Positions 24,344 through 33,600 of a DNA stretch of 64,000 nt are shown piece by piece. Source of the DNA: CAKSUT01 sp045542335 (GTDB lineage Bacteria; Bacillota; Clostridia; Oscillospirales; CAG-382); the NCBI GenBank assembly GCA_045542335.1, contig JAZQKV010000017.1, forward strand, positions 1 to 64,000, read 5' to 3'. Position 1 is the first letter of the stretch, and each line of letters starts with the position of its first letter. The notes under the pieces were generated by a model, which ran no database searches, had not been told where the DNA came from, and saw nothing but the letters and a program-made list of their open reading frames with translations. Position numbers and translations under genes: made by a program.

Positions 24344-24838
24344 TTATAGTTTTATTCCGGTTAAAAAAGCATCCGCCTCGGCACGGGTTGAAAATATATA
24401 AATATCTTTTTGAGAGTATTTTTTTAAAAGCTCCATTACTTTTGGTCTGCTTTGCGAATTGTAGTTTTTTATAAAAGAGATAAATTCCTCATCATCTTCA
24501 TCGGGCTCTGTCCACGGCATATCGCTTCTCGGTTTTCCTTTTCTTTCTCTGATGCCGCTCAGGCAAACATCTGTCGGATAGTCAAGAAAAATAACCGTGT
24601 CGCACGCTCTCATTCTTAACTCCATTGTTGAACTGTAATTGCCGTCAATTATCCACTTGTCATTTTGAATTACCCTTGACAACCTGTTAAGAAAAACCTC
24701 TTTTTCAACGGTTGTTTTATCTTCGTTCCAATACATCATGTCAAGATGAAACAGCGGAATGCCCGTGATTCTATGCAATGCTTTTGAAAATGTACTCTTT
24801 CCGCTTCCCGGGCAACCGATTACTATAACTTTCTCCAT
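24344..24838 (-). CDS. Small P-loop kinase-like protein (topology modulation / adenylate-kinase-like)
   Basis: A 164-aa nucleotide-binding protein. Walker A GCPGSGKST is at residues 8-16. FHLDMMYWNED and WIIDGNYSST follow, and the lid-like RERKGKPRSD sits near residue 100. This is the pattern of the so-called DNA topology modulation protein (FlaR-like) group, probably small-molecule kinases of unknown substrate. AGGTGA precedes the ATG. Its promoter contains the same 29-bp sequence found at the promoter of the XRE regulator upstream, suggesting shared control. Confidence 0.85.
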   Translation of the reverse strand: MEKVIVIGCPGSGKSTFSKALHRITGIPLFHLDMMYWNEDKTTVEKEVFLNRLSRVIQNDKWIIDGNYSSTMELRMRACDTVIFLDYPTDVCLSGIRERKGKPRSDMPWTEPDEDDEEFISFIKNYNSQSRPKVMELLKKYSQKDIYIFSTRAEADAFLTGIKL

Positions 24839-24887
24839 GCCAACTCACCTGTAAACCCTTTTTGAAACCTTTTTATCAGTCACCTTT

Positions 24888-24916
24888 ATCATAGCACAAA
24901 AAAGTGAATATTTCAA
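24888..24916 (-). promoter_or_regulatory. Promoter copy A (P-loop kinase gene) carrying the shared 29-bp element
   Basis: On the minus strand: TTGAAA (24916-24911), 17-nt spacer, TATGAT (24893-24888). The -35 box and whole spacer lie in the 29-bp repeat 24895-24923, which is identical to 25836-25864. Confidence 0.8.
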
Positions 24917-24923
24917 TTCCCCT
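24895..24923. repeat. 29-bp direct repeat, copy A
   Basis: Identical over 29 bp to 25836-25864, 941 bp away, with unrelated flanks. It spans the -35 region and spacer of a minus-strand promoter and contains the small inverted repeat GAAT-N6-ATTC. Confidence 0.95.
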
Positions 24924-24930
24924 GAACATA

Positions 24931-24960
24931 ACAAGAGCGGAGATTTTTCTCCACTCTTGT
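24931..24960 (-). terminator. Hairpin after the XRE regulator gene
   Basis: 13-bp stem 24931-24943 / 24948-24960 (ACAAGAG.GGAGA, one G-U) with a TTTT loop, between the XRE stop codon and promoter A. It lacks a clear U-run, so its strength is uncertain. Confidence 0.55.
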
Positions 24961-24982
24961 CTGTACGACAATTTGATATTTG

Positions 24983-25747
24983 TTATCTCTTCTTGTATAT
25001 AATCAACTCCGGGTTTGCACCGCCTTCTTCGTAAGTACATACAAGCAAAAACTCCATATTTGCGACAATTCCAAAACACCGCTCGCCGCCGAACTCACAT
25101 TCCAGTTGATTTCCAAGATACGTTGCGTTGTCATCAAGAAATTTTACGGTTTTACCGTTTGGGAGACGGTATTCAAGATTGATGTATCCTCCGACAAGCG
25201 CATAAAGCTTTTCAACCTTGGGCATTCCTTCGATGTTCAGACTATTAAACTCATTGATAAGCTGTTGCTTGAATTCTTCAAACTTTCCCGGGTCACCGAG
25301 GTATTTATACTGCCTCCAATAATCGAGCTTCGGGAGCATTTCCTTCATATATGTGCGTGCCTGATCAGAAGAAAAGTGTTCGCTTGTCATGTTTTTTACG
25401 CAGACTTCAATCAAATCATCCATATTATGATACATATACTCACCGTCAGCATAACACCATTTACAGTATTCTTCATTGAAGAAACCGTCTGTTTCACGGC
25501 TCGTATTGGAATCTTCAAGGGGCATACCGCAGCATTGACAAATAAGTTGCCTCGGTGAGCCGAGAAGAGTGTTGATTGAAACGTCAAACAGCTTTGACAA
25601 TAGTTTTAAGGTCTCGGTATCGGGGATGGTTTTTCCGTTTTCCCAACGTGAAACAGCCTGACGGGTTACAAATACCTTTTCCGCCAACTCACCCTGTGAC
25701 AGACCTTTTTTTGTTCTGAGTTCAAAAATAATATTTTTTGTATCCAT
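24983..25747 (-). CDS. XRE-family regulator with zinc-ribbon and C-terminal sensing-like domain
   Basis: A 254-aa three-part protein. Residues 5-60 are a Cro/CI-type helix-turn-helix (LSQGELAEKVFVTRQAVSRWENGKTIPD). Residues about 68-145 are a putative zinc ribbon with CQCCGMPLED and EEYCKWCYADGEY, as found in small zinc-ribbon proteins often fused to XRE domains. Residues 160-254 form an unassigned domain (GYINLEYRLPNGKTVKFLDDN...). It probably senses metal, redox state or a ligand. It is transcribed from a promoter whose 29-bp core also lies before the next gene, consistent with autoregulation plus control of that gene (inference). Confidence 0.88.
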   Translation of the reverse strand: MDTKNIIFELRTKKGLSQGELAEKVFVTRQAVSRWENGKTIPDTETLKLLSKLFDVSINTLLGSPRQLICQCCGMPLEDSNTSRETDGFFNEEYCKWCYADGEYMYHNMDDLIEVCVKNMTSEHFSSDQARTYMKEMLPKLDYWRQYKYLGDPGKFEEFKQQLINEFNSLNIEGMPKVEKLYALVGGYINLEYRLPNGKTVKFLDDNATYLGNQLECEFGGERCFGIVANMEFLLVCTYEEGGANPELIIYKKR

Positions 25748-25828
25748 ATTTTATCACCTCGCAACGATTATATCGCAGGGATTAAAATTTGTCAAGAAAC
25801 TTGCTGTTGCTACCTGTTTCTTTGTCCG

Positions 25829-25857
25829 ATTATACCACAAAAAAGTGAATATTTCAA
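25829..25857 (-). promoter_or_regulatory. Promoter copy B (XRE regulator gene)
   Basis: On the minus strand: TTGAAA (25857-25852), 17-nt spacer, TATAAT (25834-25829). It lies back-to-back with the plus-strand ygiQ promoter starting at 25864. Confidence 0.87.
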
Positions 25858-25864
25858 TTCCCCT
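25836..25864. repeat. 29-bp direct repeat, copy B
   Basis: Identical to 24895-24923. It occupies the -35/spacer of the XRE promoter and ends exactly where the divergent ygiQ -35 box starts. Confidence 0.95.
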
Positions 25865-25892
25865 TGAAACGTTCATAACTTTGTGGTAAAAT
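25864..25892 (+). promoter_or_regulatory. Promoter of the YgiQ-family gene
   Basis: TTGAAA (25864-25869), 17-nt spacer, TAAAAT (25887-25892). Confidence 0.7.
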
Positions 25893-25937
25893 AACAGGGT
25901 ACAAATGTGCTGCGCACACGAAAGGAGGAATCTGTAT

Positions 25938-27968
25938 ATGTCCGAAAAATATGTTAATCTTGGTCAAAAGCCGCTTCCCATATTTCCGGAAGAACTTCCC
26001 GAGGGAATCGACCGCCCGGATTTTGTCTACGTCAGCGGAGATGCTTATGTCGACCACCCATCCTTTGGCACGGCTCTTATCGGACGTGTTCTTGAGGCGG
26101 CAGGGTTCACTGTGGGAATTATTCCCCAACCCGAATGGAAAACTGCCTTTAAAAAGGACAGCGGTATGGGCGTTTGCAGGTTCGGAAAGCCAAGACTTGC
26201 TTTTCTTGTGAGCGCAGGAAACCTTGACTCAATGGTCGCACATTATACAGCTTCCAAAAAACGCCGTGGCGAGGACTATTATTCCCCCGGAGGCAGGGCG
26301 GGTATGCGACCCGACAGAGCCGTTATTGTGTATTGCAACAGAATCCGTGAGGCTTATGGCGATGTTCCCATTATTATCGGCGGTCTTGAAGCTTCTCTCA
26401 GACGTTTTGCCCATTATGACTATTGGGATGATAAGGTGCGGCGCAGTATCCTTATTGATTCGGGTGCGGATATTTTGAGTTATGGCATGGGTGAGCATAC
26501 GCTTGTTGCTCTTGCGAAGCTCCTTGATAAAGGTGTTCCCATAAAGAAAATCAAGGATGTTGCAGGAACTGTTGTCACAGCACCTCTTGATTATACGCCG
26601 AAGGGTGAATATGCTGAAACTTTTGATTATGACACCCTCAAAACCGACAAGGCAGCCTATGCAAAGGCATTTATGACACAGTACAGCAACACCGACTCAC
26701 ACGGAAAAGCGGTGCTTGAACGTTATGACAATTGCGTTGTTGTTCAGAATCCTCCGGCACCCATTCTTACGCGTTCCGAGCTTGATAAGATTTACAGCCT
26801 GCCTTTTACACGCAGATGGCATCCTTATTACGACAAATTCGGCGGCGTGCCTGCCATAACCGAGGTTGAGTTTTCAATCACACACAACAGGGGTTGCTTT
26901 GGCGGTTGCGCATTTTGCGCAATTGCATATCATCAGGGACGCAATGTTTCCTCCCGAAGCCGTGAATCCGTCCTTGCGGAGGCAAAGCTGCTTACCACAC
27001 TTCCCGGCTTTAAAGGCTACATACATGATGTTGGAGGACCGACGGCGAATTTCCGATACGGACCTTGCAAGGATGTTCGAGAGGGCAAGAGGGGAGTTTG
27101 TGAAAAGCGCAGATGTTTGTCACCAAAGCCCTGCAAGAATCTTATTTGCGACCATTCTGAATATACCGAGCTTCTTCGTGATATGGCGAAAATTGACCGT
27201 GTTAAAAAGGTGTTTGTGCGTTCGGGCGTTCGGTTTGACTATCTCATTGCGGACAAGCAACACGGAAACGAATTTTTAGGTGAGCTTGTGAGAAATCACG
27301 TCAGCGGTCAGCTTAAGGTTGCCCCCGAACACATTTCCCCAAAAGTTCTCAAGTATATGGGTAAACCCGAGGTTTCGGTGTACAATGAGTTTTGTTCACG
27401 CTACTTTGGCGAAACAAAAAAGGCAGGACTTGAACAGTATCTTGTGCCGTATCTTATGTCCTCACACCCGGGAAGCACGCTGAACGAGGCACTTGACCTT
27501 GCTCTGTATCTCAAAAAGAATGGTGTACGTCCCGAGCAGGTGCAGGATTTTTATCCCACACCGGGTACTGCTTCAACCACCATGTATTACACGGGTATTG
27601 ACCCTTTTACAGGCGAGAATGTGTATGTCCCTAAGAGCTATGAGGAAAAGAAGATACAGCGTGCGCTTCTGCAGTACAATCGCCGTGAAAACGCTGAGCT
27701 TGTGAGAAAAGCCATTGCCGAAACAGGAAGACGGGATGCAAATGTTCTTTTAGGATATGTTCCCGGAAAGGAAAAAATGGTTGACGGACGTAAAAACGCA
27801 AAGCTTTCCGGTGCAAGTGCGCACAAGAACTCCGCAGGCAAATCCACTTCCGGACAAAGAGCAAAATCCGGCACAAGGAAAGCACCATCACGGCAGTTTG
27901 TTGAGTCCGACAAGAGGGGAAATGGCGGAAATCATGGAGCCGTCGCAAAGAGAAACAAAAAGAGATAA
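25938..27968 (+). CDS. YgiQ-family radical SAM protein
   Basis: A 676-aa protein of the UPF0313/YgiQ group. It has a B12-binding-like N-terminal region (about 1-290: FVYVSGDAYVDHPSFG, IIIGGLEASLRRFAHYDYWDDK). A radical SAM core has the CxxxCxxC iron-sulfur site CFGGCAFC near residue 325. The C-terminal domain is followed by a basic Lys/Arg/Gly/Ser-rich tail (last 60 or so residues), also usual in the family. The reaction is not established. The start at 25938 (MSEKYVN) has AAAGGAGGAA upstream. It is monocistronic, between a divergent regulator and convergent metK. Confidence 0.95.
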   Translation: MSEKYVNLGQKPLPIFPEELPEGIDRPDFVYVSGDAYVDHPSFGTALIGRVLEAAGFTVGIIPQPEWKTAFKKDSGMGVCRFGKPRLAFLVSAGNLDSMVAHYTASKKRRGEDYYSPGGRAGMRPDRAVIVYCNRIREAYGDVPIIIGGLEASLRRFAHYDYWDDKVRRSILIDSGADILSYGMGEHTLVALAKLLDKGVPIKKIKDVAGTVVTAPLDYTPKGEYAETFDYDTLKTDKAAYAKAFMTQYSNTDSHGKAVLERYDNCVVVQNPPAPILTRSELDKIYSLPFTRRWHPYYDKFGGVPAITEVEFSITHNRGCFGGCAFCAIAYHQGRNVSSRSRESVLAEAKLLTTLPGFKGYIHDVGGPTANFRYGPCKDVREGKRGVCEKRRCLSPKPCKNLICDHSEYTELLRDMAKIDRVKKVFVRSGVRFDYLIADKQHGNEFLGELVRNHVSGQLKVAPEHISPKVLKYMGKPEVSVYNEFCSRYFGETKKAGLEQYLVPYLMSSHPGSTLNEALDLALYLKKNGVRPEQVQDFYPTPGTASTTMYYTGIDPFTGENVYVPKSYEEKKIQRALLQYNRRENAELVRKAIAETGRRDANVLLGYVPGKEKMVDGRKNAKLSGASAHKNSAGKSTSGQRAKSGTRKAPSRQFVESDKRGNGGNHGAVAKRNKKR

Positions 27969-27974
27969 ATGCAA

Positions 27975-28015
27975 GCCCGACACAGGTTTAAAACTTGTGT
28001 CGGGCAATTCTTTTG
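27975..28015. terminator. Convergent terminator between ygiQ-like gene and metK
   Basis: 10-bp perfect stem 27975-27984 / 27996-28005 (GCCCGACACA), extended by further inner pairs, with AATTCTTTT following on the plus strand. On the minus side no clear U-run follows. Confidence 0.7.
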
Positions 28016-28034
28016 CATACAATATCAAAGAAAA

Positions 28035-29213
28035 TTATTTAAGAGCATCAACAAGCTTGTCTTTCATATCGGTTGTTTCCCATGTAACGCCGAGATCTTC
28101 ACGACCCATGTGACCGTAAGAAGCAAGTCTCTTGTAGATAGGACGGCGAAGTGCGAGCTTTTCGATGATAGCCGCAGGACGAAGGTCAAACACCTTTGCA
28201 ACAGCCTCTGCGATCTTTACGTCGTCATACTTGCCTGTGCCGAATGTGTTTACAAGAACGGAAACGGGGTTTGCAACGCCGATAGCATATGCAATCTGAA
28301 CCTCACACTTGTCTGCGATGCCTGCAGCAACAATATTCTTCGCAACGTATCTTGCCGCATATGCGCCGCTTCTGTCAACCTTTGTGGGGTCTTTTCCGGA
28401 GAATGCGCCGCCGCCATGACGTGCATATCCGCCGTAGGTGTCAACGATAATCTTGCGTCCTGTGAGACCGCTGTCGCCGTTGGGGCCGCCCACAACAAAT
28501 CTGCCTGTGGGGTTAACAAGGATTCGGGTATTCTCGTCCATGAGGTCTTCGGGCATTGTGGGAAGAATTACAAGGTTTGTTATATCGTTTGTGATAGTGG
28601 AGAGAGGGATTCTGTCGGAGTGCTGTGTGGAAACAACAATTGTGTGGATTCTCACGGGCTTGTCGTCTTCATATTCAACAGTAACCTGTGTTTTTCCGTC
28701 GGGACGGAGATACTTGAGTGTGCCATCCTTTCTAACCTCGGTGAGCTTTTTTGAAAGAGCGTGTGCGAGGGAAATGGGAAGCGGCATAAGCTCGGGAGTT
28801 TCGTTGCACGCATAGCCGAACATCATACCCTGGTCGCCTGCACCGATGTCAAGCTTACCTGCCTTTTCGCCGTTCTTTGCTTCAAGCGACTTATCTACGC
28901 CTGCGGCGATGTCAGGGGACTGACCGTGGATGGAGCTTACAACCGAGCAGGTGTCGCAGTCAAAGCCGAACTTTGCTCTGTCGTAACCGATTTCTCTTAT
29001 TGTTTCACGGGCGATTTTCTGAACGTCGGGAGTGTACTTGGAGGAGATTTCGCCCATAACAAGCACAAGACCTGTTGTTACTGCAACCTCGCAGGCAACT
29101 CTTGCATTGGGGTCTTCTGTAAGAATGGCGTCAAGGACAGCATCGGAAATGTTGTCGCAAATTTTGTCGGGATGTCCTTCTGTAACGGATTCGGATGTGA
29201 AAAGCTTTCTCAT
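28035..29213 (-). CDS. metK: S-adenosylmethionine synthetase
   Basis: Makes S-adenosylmethionine from methionine and ATP; 392 aa, the usual length. The N-terminal FTSESVTEGHPDKICD, the GAGDQGMMFGYA hexapeptide region, and the P-loop-like GGAFSGKDPTKVDRS are all intact. The start at 29213 (MRKLFTSES) has AAAGGA upstream and matches the family. A second in-frame ATG 11 codons earlier (29246) also exists. The short leader from its promoter holds a hairpin that could form a pseudoknot; no S-box (SAM-I) riboswitch is recognisable. It is a single-gene unit, convergent with the YgiQ-like gene. Confidence 0.97.
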   Translation of the reverse strand: MRKLFTSESVTEGHPDKICDNISDAVLDAILTEDPNARVACEVAVTTGLVLVMGEISSKYTPDVQKIARETIREIGYDRAKFGFDCDTCSVVSSIHGQSPDIAAGVDKSLEAKNGEKAGKLDIGAGDQGMMFGYACNETPELMPLPISLAHALSKKLTEVRKDGTLKYLRPDGKTQVTVEYEDDKPVRIHTIVVSTQHSDRIPLSTITNDITNLVILPTMPEDLMDENTRILVNPTGRFVVGGPNGDSGLTGRKIIVDTYGGYARHGGGAFSGKDPTKVDRSGAYAARYVAKNIVAAGIADKCEVQIAYAIGVANPVSVLVNTFGTGKYDDVKIAEAVAKVFDLRPAAIIEKLALRRPIYKRLASYGHMGREDLGVTWETTDMKDKLVDALK

Positions 29214-29254
29214 TTTTGTTACCGTTCCTTTCGTTTTATTAAACATAGTTATAT

Positions 29255-29292
29255 GCCTTTTTCGTTTGTCTGCGGCACAAAGGCTTTGCCGC
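29255..29292 (-). promoter_or_regulatory. Possible H-type pseudoknot in the metK leader
   Basis: Minus strand: stem GCGGCA (29292-29287) with TGCCGC (29277-29272). Its loop contains GCCTTT (29284-29279), which is complementary to AAAGGC (29260-29255). The connecting A-rich strand is 11 nt. The element starts about 9 nt after the predicted transcription start. Geometry fits a compact riboswitch fold, but it matches no consensus known to me. Confidence 0.45.
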
Positions 29293-29307
29293 TTGTTTTC
29301 CACGTAT

Positions 29308-29336
29308 ATAATATCATGCTTCTCCCTTTTCTTCAA
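29308..29336 (-). promoter_or_regulatory. Promoter of metK
   Basis: On the minus strand: TTGAAG (29336-29331), 17-nt spacer, TATTAT (29313-29308). Confidence 0.7.
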
Positions 29337-29425
29337 CAGAGATGTATAAATTATTTATGAAGAATTTGACGAAAAATGTAAACTCGCCCCCTTTTTCACT
29401 TTTTTACGTTGATTTATGGTAAGTG

Positions 29426-29454
29426 TTGACTTTTGGGATGAGGTGTGATATAAT
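29426..29454 (+). promoter_or_regulatory. Promoter of the HAD phosphatase gene
   Basis: TTGACT (29426-29431), 17-nt spacer, TATAAT (29449-29454). The leader is about 105 nt. Confidence 0.87.
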
Positions 29455-29565
29455 TGAAACGCAGATATGTGACAACAGATCTGAAAAGAATGGATGCAAC
29501 TCGAAAAAATTGAAATATGAGCAAGTCAAAGCGGAATCAAACAAAATGTGTAAGGAGACAAAACT

Positions 29566-30234
29566 ATGATAAACTCAATCAAAGGCGCAATTTTTGATTT
29601 GGACGGAACGCTTATAAATTCCCTTATAATCTGGGACGTGATGTGGGAAAAATTCGGGCAGATGTTCCTCGGAAAGCAAGGCTTCCGACCGGCGCAAAAG
29701 GACGATAAGGCAATACGCACAATGACACTTGTTGAAGCGACGGAATATATAAACGGCATATATCATTTCTGCGATGAAAGCGACAAGGTCCTTAAAGCTG
29801 CGGACAAAATCATAGAGGATTTTTATGCAAATGAGGTTGAGGTAAAGGACGGAGTAAAGGAGTTTCTTGAAACACTTTTGCAAAAGGGCGTAAAAATGTG
29901 TGTTGCATCGGCGACGGATCTGAGACTTGTGAAAATTGCAATTGAACATTGCGGACTGGGTAAGTATTTTTCAGACGTGCTTTCCTGTGCGGATATAGGC
30001 AAAGGCAAGGATAAACCCGACATATATCTTATTGCCATGCAAAAGCTCGGCACAGCCCTTGAAGAAACCTGTGTTTTTGAGGATTCTCATGTTGCAATTG
30101 AAACAGCACACTCAATCGGCATGAAAACCGTTGGCATTTATGACGATTATAATTACGGTCAGGACGAGATTAAAAAGACAGCGAATGTTTATATCGCCAA
30201 GGGCGAAACTCTCCTTAAACTTTTTGACAAATAA
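29566..30234 (+). CDS. HAD-superfamily phosphatase / phosphoglucomutase-like hydrolase
   Basis: A 222-aa HAD hydrolase of subfamily IA. Motif I is FDLDGTL (catalytic Asp pair), the helical cap occupies about residues 18-85, motif II is CVASATD, motif III is the Lys in GKGKDKPD, and motif IV is FEDSHVAIETA. The beta-phosphoglucomutase/phosphoglycolate-phosphatase group is closest; the substrate cannot be read from sequence. AAGGAGA precedes the ATG. It is a single-gene unit with its own promoter and terminator. Confidence 0.93.
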   Translation: MINSIKGAIFDLDGTLINSLIIWDVMWEKFGQMFLGKQGFRPAQKDDKAIRTMTLVEATEYINGIYHFCDESDKVLKAADKIIEDFYANEVEVKDGVKEFLETLLQKGVKMCVASATDLRLVKIAIEHCGLGKYFSDVLSCADIGKGKDKPDIYLIAMQKLGTALEETCVFEDSHVAIETAHSIGMKTVGIYDDYNYGQDEIKKTANVYIAKGETLLKLFDK

Positions 30235-30250
30235 AGAAAAATTTTTGGCT

Positions 30251-30288
30251 TCGGGGCGAGCATTTGCATGCTTGTCCCGATTTTGTTT
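30251..30288 (+). terminator. Terminator of the HAD gene
   Basis: 13-bp stem TCGGGGCGAGCAT / ATGCTTGTCCCGA (two G-U pairs), 4-nt loop, then TTTTGTTT. Confidence 0.85.
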
Positions 30289-30540
30289 GATTTGATAAAA
30301 CTGAGTTTTTGTTGTGGGGAGGTTTTACACGCAACTTTTTTGCGTTTTTTGCGCCAAAAAATGGCAGGCAATGTGTGTTTTAAATGGAAACTGTCAGTTG
30401 TAACAAAGTTTTTGTCACCTGTTTGTATAAATAGCACAAAAACCAAAAAAATTACGTTTAAACATCAAAAATTTGGGACTAAACCGCAATTTTTAGGCTG
30501 TAAACCGCCATTTTCTTTACGATGTGAAAAAATCTTTCTG
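30289..30540. other. Intergenic stretch before the first giant beta-helix gene
   Basis: About 250 nt of AT-rich sequence without a coding frame I would trust. It holds short GC-containing inverted segments (for example GCGTTTTTTGCGCC) and A-tracts, with nothing assignable. The gene promoter follows at 30541. Confidence 0.5.
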
Positions 30541-30569
30541 TTGACTTTTGCGGTGGTTTGATGTAAAAT
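30541..30569 (+). promoter_or_regulatory. Promoter of the 1649-aa surface protein
   Basis: TTGACT (30541-30546), 17-nt spacer, TAAAAT (30564-30569) with TG just before the -10. The leader is about 50 nt and ends in AGGAGG. The same box style recurs at the other beta-helix units. Confidence 0.8.
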
Positions 30570-30627
30570 AGTAGCGTAGGGGATTATTGATGAATATTCC
30601 CACAAAAATATATTTCAGGAGGAAATC

Positions 30628-33600
30628 ATGAAAAAGTCTTTATCTCTTATTCTCAGCATTATCATGATTCTCGCTTCGTTCAGCCTTGTGGTTAACGCTG
30701 CAGAGCCTGCGAAGTATCAACCCGAAGTCGGAGACGGATATATCCGCTTTGACGCAAGTCAGGTTATCGGCGGAACGGTTAACCATGTTCCGTCTGCAAA
30801 TGTTGAAAGAAACGTGACCTTTGAGGGCAAAAACGCCATCAAGTTTACTCCCACTCCCAATGCCGAAGGTGCGGCAAAGGCAAGCGGTCTTAATATTGAC
30901 TGCTATTCCCTTGCAAACTATGAGGCAAAGGTTGAAGTGCCAAAGTATAAGTATGTCGGCGTTACATATTACTACGCAACGGATGACCCAACATATGCCG
31001 GCAAACCATGGTTTAACATTCTCCCCGGCAACACCAAGGCTACGCCAAGCCTTGCGGTTGATGCAAACGAGAAAATCGTCACAAATCAGTGGGCAGAGGC
31101 ATACTTCTCTTTCAGCTCCACAATGAAGGTTAACCAGACTGAAAAGCCCTGGATAAATCAGGTGCATTTCCGTCCTTTTCCCGGTGTCGGCGTTAGTCAG
31201 TTGAAGCCTACCGATGTGCTTTACATAGCTTATTACACCTTCTATGAAAACAATCCCGACCCCAACTCCAAGGCTACAATTGAGTTCCTTAAGGGCAACC
31301 CCGATGCACAGGGCGAAATGGAGCCTCTTGTTGTAAAGACAGGCGAAAAGTATAAGATTCCCTCTGCGGACTTTATAACTTTCCCTGCACATAAGGCGAC
31401 CTTCCTTGGCTGGAAGAACAACACCGACGGCAAGATTTATCAGCCCGGCGAGGAGTTTACGGCAGGTGACGGAACTATCACCTATACTGCAGAATGGAAC
31501 ATTGAATCCAACGAAGAGTTTATTGCTCTCAACTTCTGCGATTATCAGAACGGTATTGTAAACCGTCAGCCTACAGGTACGGTTGAAGAGGTTGTTGAGG
31601 ACGGCAAGAGCTGCGTCAAGGTTGTTCCCAATCCCGAGTCCGAAGCAGGAAAAAGATTTACAATTGACGGTTATCAGTATCTTTCGGCGAATATCGACCT
31701 CAATGTTTTCCATTGGATTGGAATTGAGTATAAGTACGTTTCCGAAAACCCCGTTGATGCAAGAATGTATACCGCTATCATGAGAAACGGAAACCTTTTC
31801 CCTGCAGGAAAGAGTGCTCAGGCAGAATCCCTCAACAAGCTTGTTACAAATCAGTGGACAACCGCATGGTTTGATTACACAATGCTTCCCGAGGTTCTTG
31901 ACCCTGCAACCGCAGATGACCACAGAATGCGTCAGATGCACATTCGTCCTTTCGGTAACGGCGAACTGTTCAACTTCAGCAAGGACGACACAATGTATAT
32001 CAGCCGTGTTATGTTCTTCCGTGAAAAGCCTGACCTCACAACCCACAAGGCATATATGACAGGCTATAACGATGCAACCTTTAAGCCTAACAAGACAATG
32101 ACCCGAGCCGAGGCTTGCACAGTTGTTGCAAGACTTCTCGACACAGAAGAAAATATCGCAAAGAACACCACAACTGCGTTTACAGACGTTGCGGCTGACA
32201 AGTGGTACACCAAGTATATTTCCTTCTGCGAGGCAAAGGGACTTCTCAAGGCGTACAGCGGAACATTCCTCTCCGAGCAGAATATTACAAGAGCCGAGTT
32301 TGCAGAGCTTGTTTATAACATGGGTCTTGCAAAGGAAGATGCTTCCAATAAAAAGACCTTTAAAGACGTAACAGAGGCTCATCCAAAGTATGCGGCAATC
32401 ATGGCGGCGGCTTCCGCAGGACTTATCGGCGGATACGAGGACGGAACATTCCTTCCTGACAGAACAATCACTCGTGCACAGGTTGTTACCATTATCAACA
32501 GAGCAAGAGGCGTGAGCAGAAAGCCTGAGCAGATTCCCGGCGATATCTACACTCTCTTTGTTGACGTTGACGGTACACACTGGGCATTTGCCGATATTGC
32601 AGAGGCAACTCTTGAGCACGTTGAAATGAACGGCGAATGGACATATGCGGTAGACGACCCCATTAACTCAATTGTTGAAAAGGTTGGCGAGCAAAAGCTC
32701 TTTGATTTTGCAAAGGGTAACGCAAAGGTTGCAGAGTATGATGCACTTGAAGAAAAGAGAATAGAGGAAATCAGAAACACTCCCAATATGCCTCTTTCCG
32801 AAATCAAGGGCAAGGTTTACTATGTATCCTCTTGCGCAGGTGACGACAAGAACGATGGTCTTTCCGAGGCAACACCTTTTGCTTCTATAAGACGCGCAAT
32901 ATCTTTTGCACGTGCAGGAGATGCTATCCTTCTCAAGAGAGGCGATATGTGGAGAGAAACAATAGCTCTCGGCAATGACCTCACTCTTTCTGCATACGGC
33001 GAAGGTGCAAAGCCTGTTATCAACGCTTCTCCCGAAAACGGCGCAGACCCTGCAAAGTGGACTCTCGTATATAAGAACGATCAGACCGGCTCAAAGATCT
33101 GGAAGTATGCTAACGAAAAGTTCCTCGACGTCGGAAATATCGTGTTCAATGGCGGCGAAGGCTATGGCTATAAGGAAGTTCCCACCTGCGTTGGAAATAA
33201 GTATGTAGTGAGAGGCACAACAACCCCCTTTGATTACACTGTTGAGCTCAACAGAAACTTCGAGTTCTTCCACAGAGCAAACTCCGTGGCATCTACAAGA
33301 GTGATCGATCCCGGCAGTGCTATCGGTCCTCTCTATCTCAGATGCGACAACGGCAACCCGGGCGACATATTTGATTCCATTGAATTCAGCGTTCATGGCA
33401 ATGCAATTTCAGCAAAGAGTGGAAATGTCATCGACAACATCTGCATTAAGTATGCAGGCTCTCATGGTATTGGTATGGGCACGGTAAAGGATGTGCTTGT
33501 TCAGAACTGTGAGCTTGGCTGGATAGGTGGTTCTGTTCAGACATATGACTACCATGGTGCAGGCGGTCCTGCGACACGTTTTGGTAACGGCGTTGAAGTT

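Noticed and set aside
24895..25864. 29-bp direct repeats as target-site duplication of a mobile element carrying the XRE gene
   Set aside because: No transposase, integrase or terminal inverted repeats; 29 bp is long for a target duplication and both copies coincide with promoters.
29214..29307. SAM-I (S-box) riboswitch in front of metK
   Set aside because: The leader is under 100 nt and lacks the S-box core; only the small pseudoknot candidate remains.
30640..32619. 659-codon open frame on the minus strand inside the first giant beta-helix gene
   Set aside because: Antisense shadow: Cys/Val/Asn-rich, no ribosome site, no family similarity, and it fully overlaps a well-supported SLH gene.
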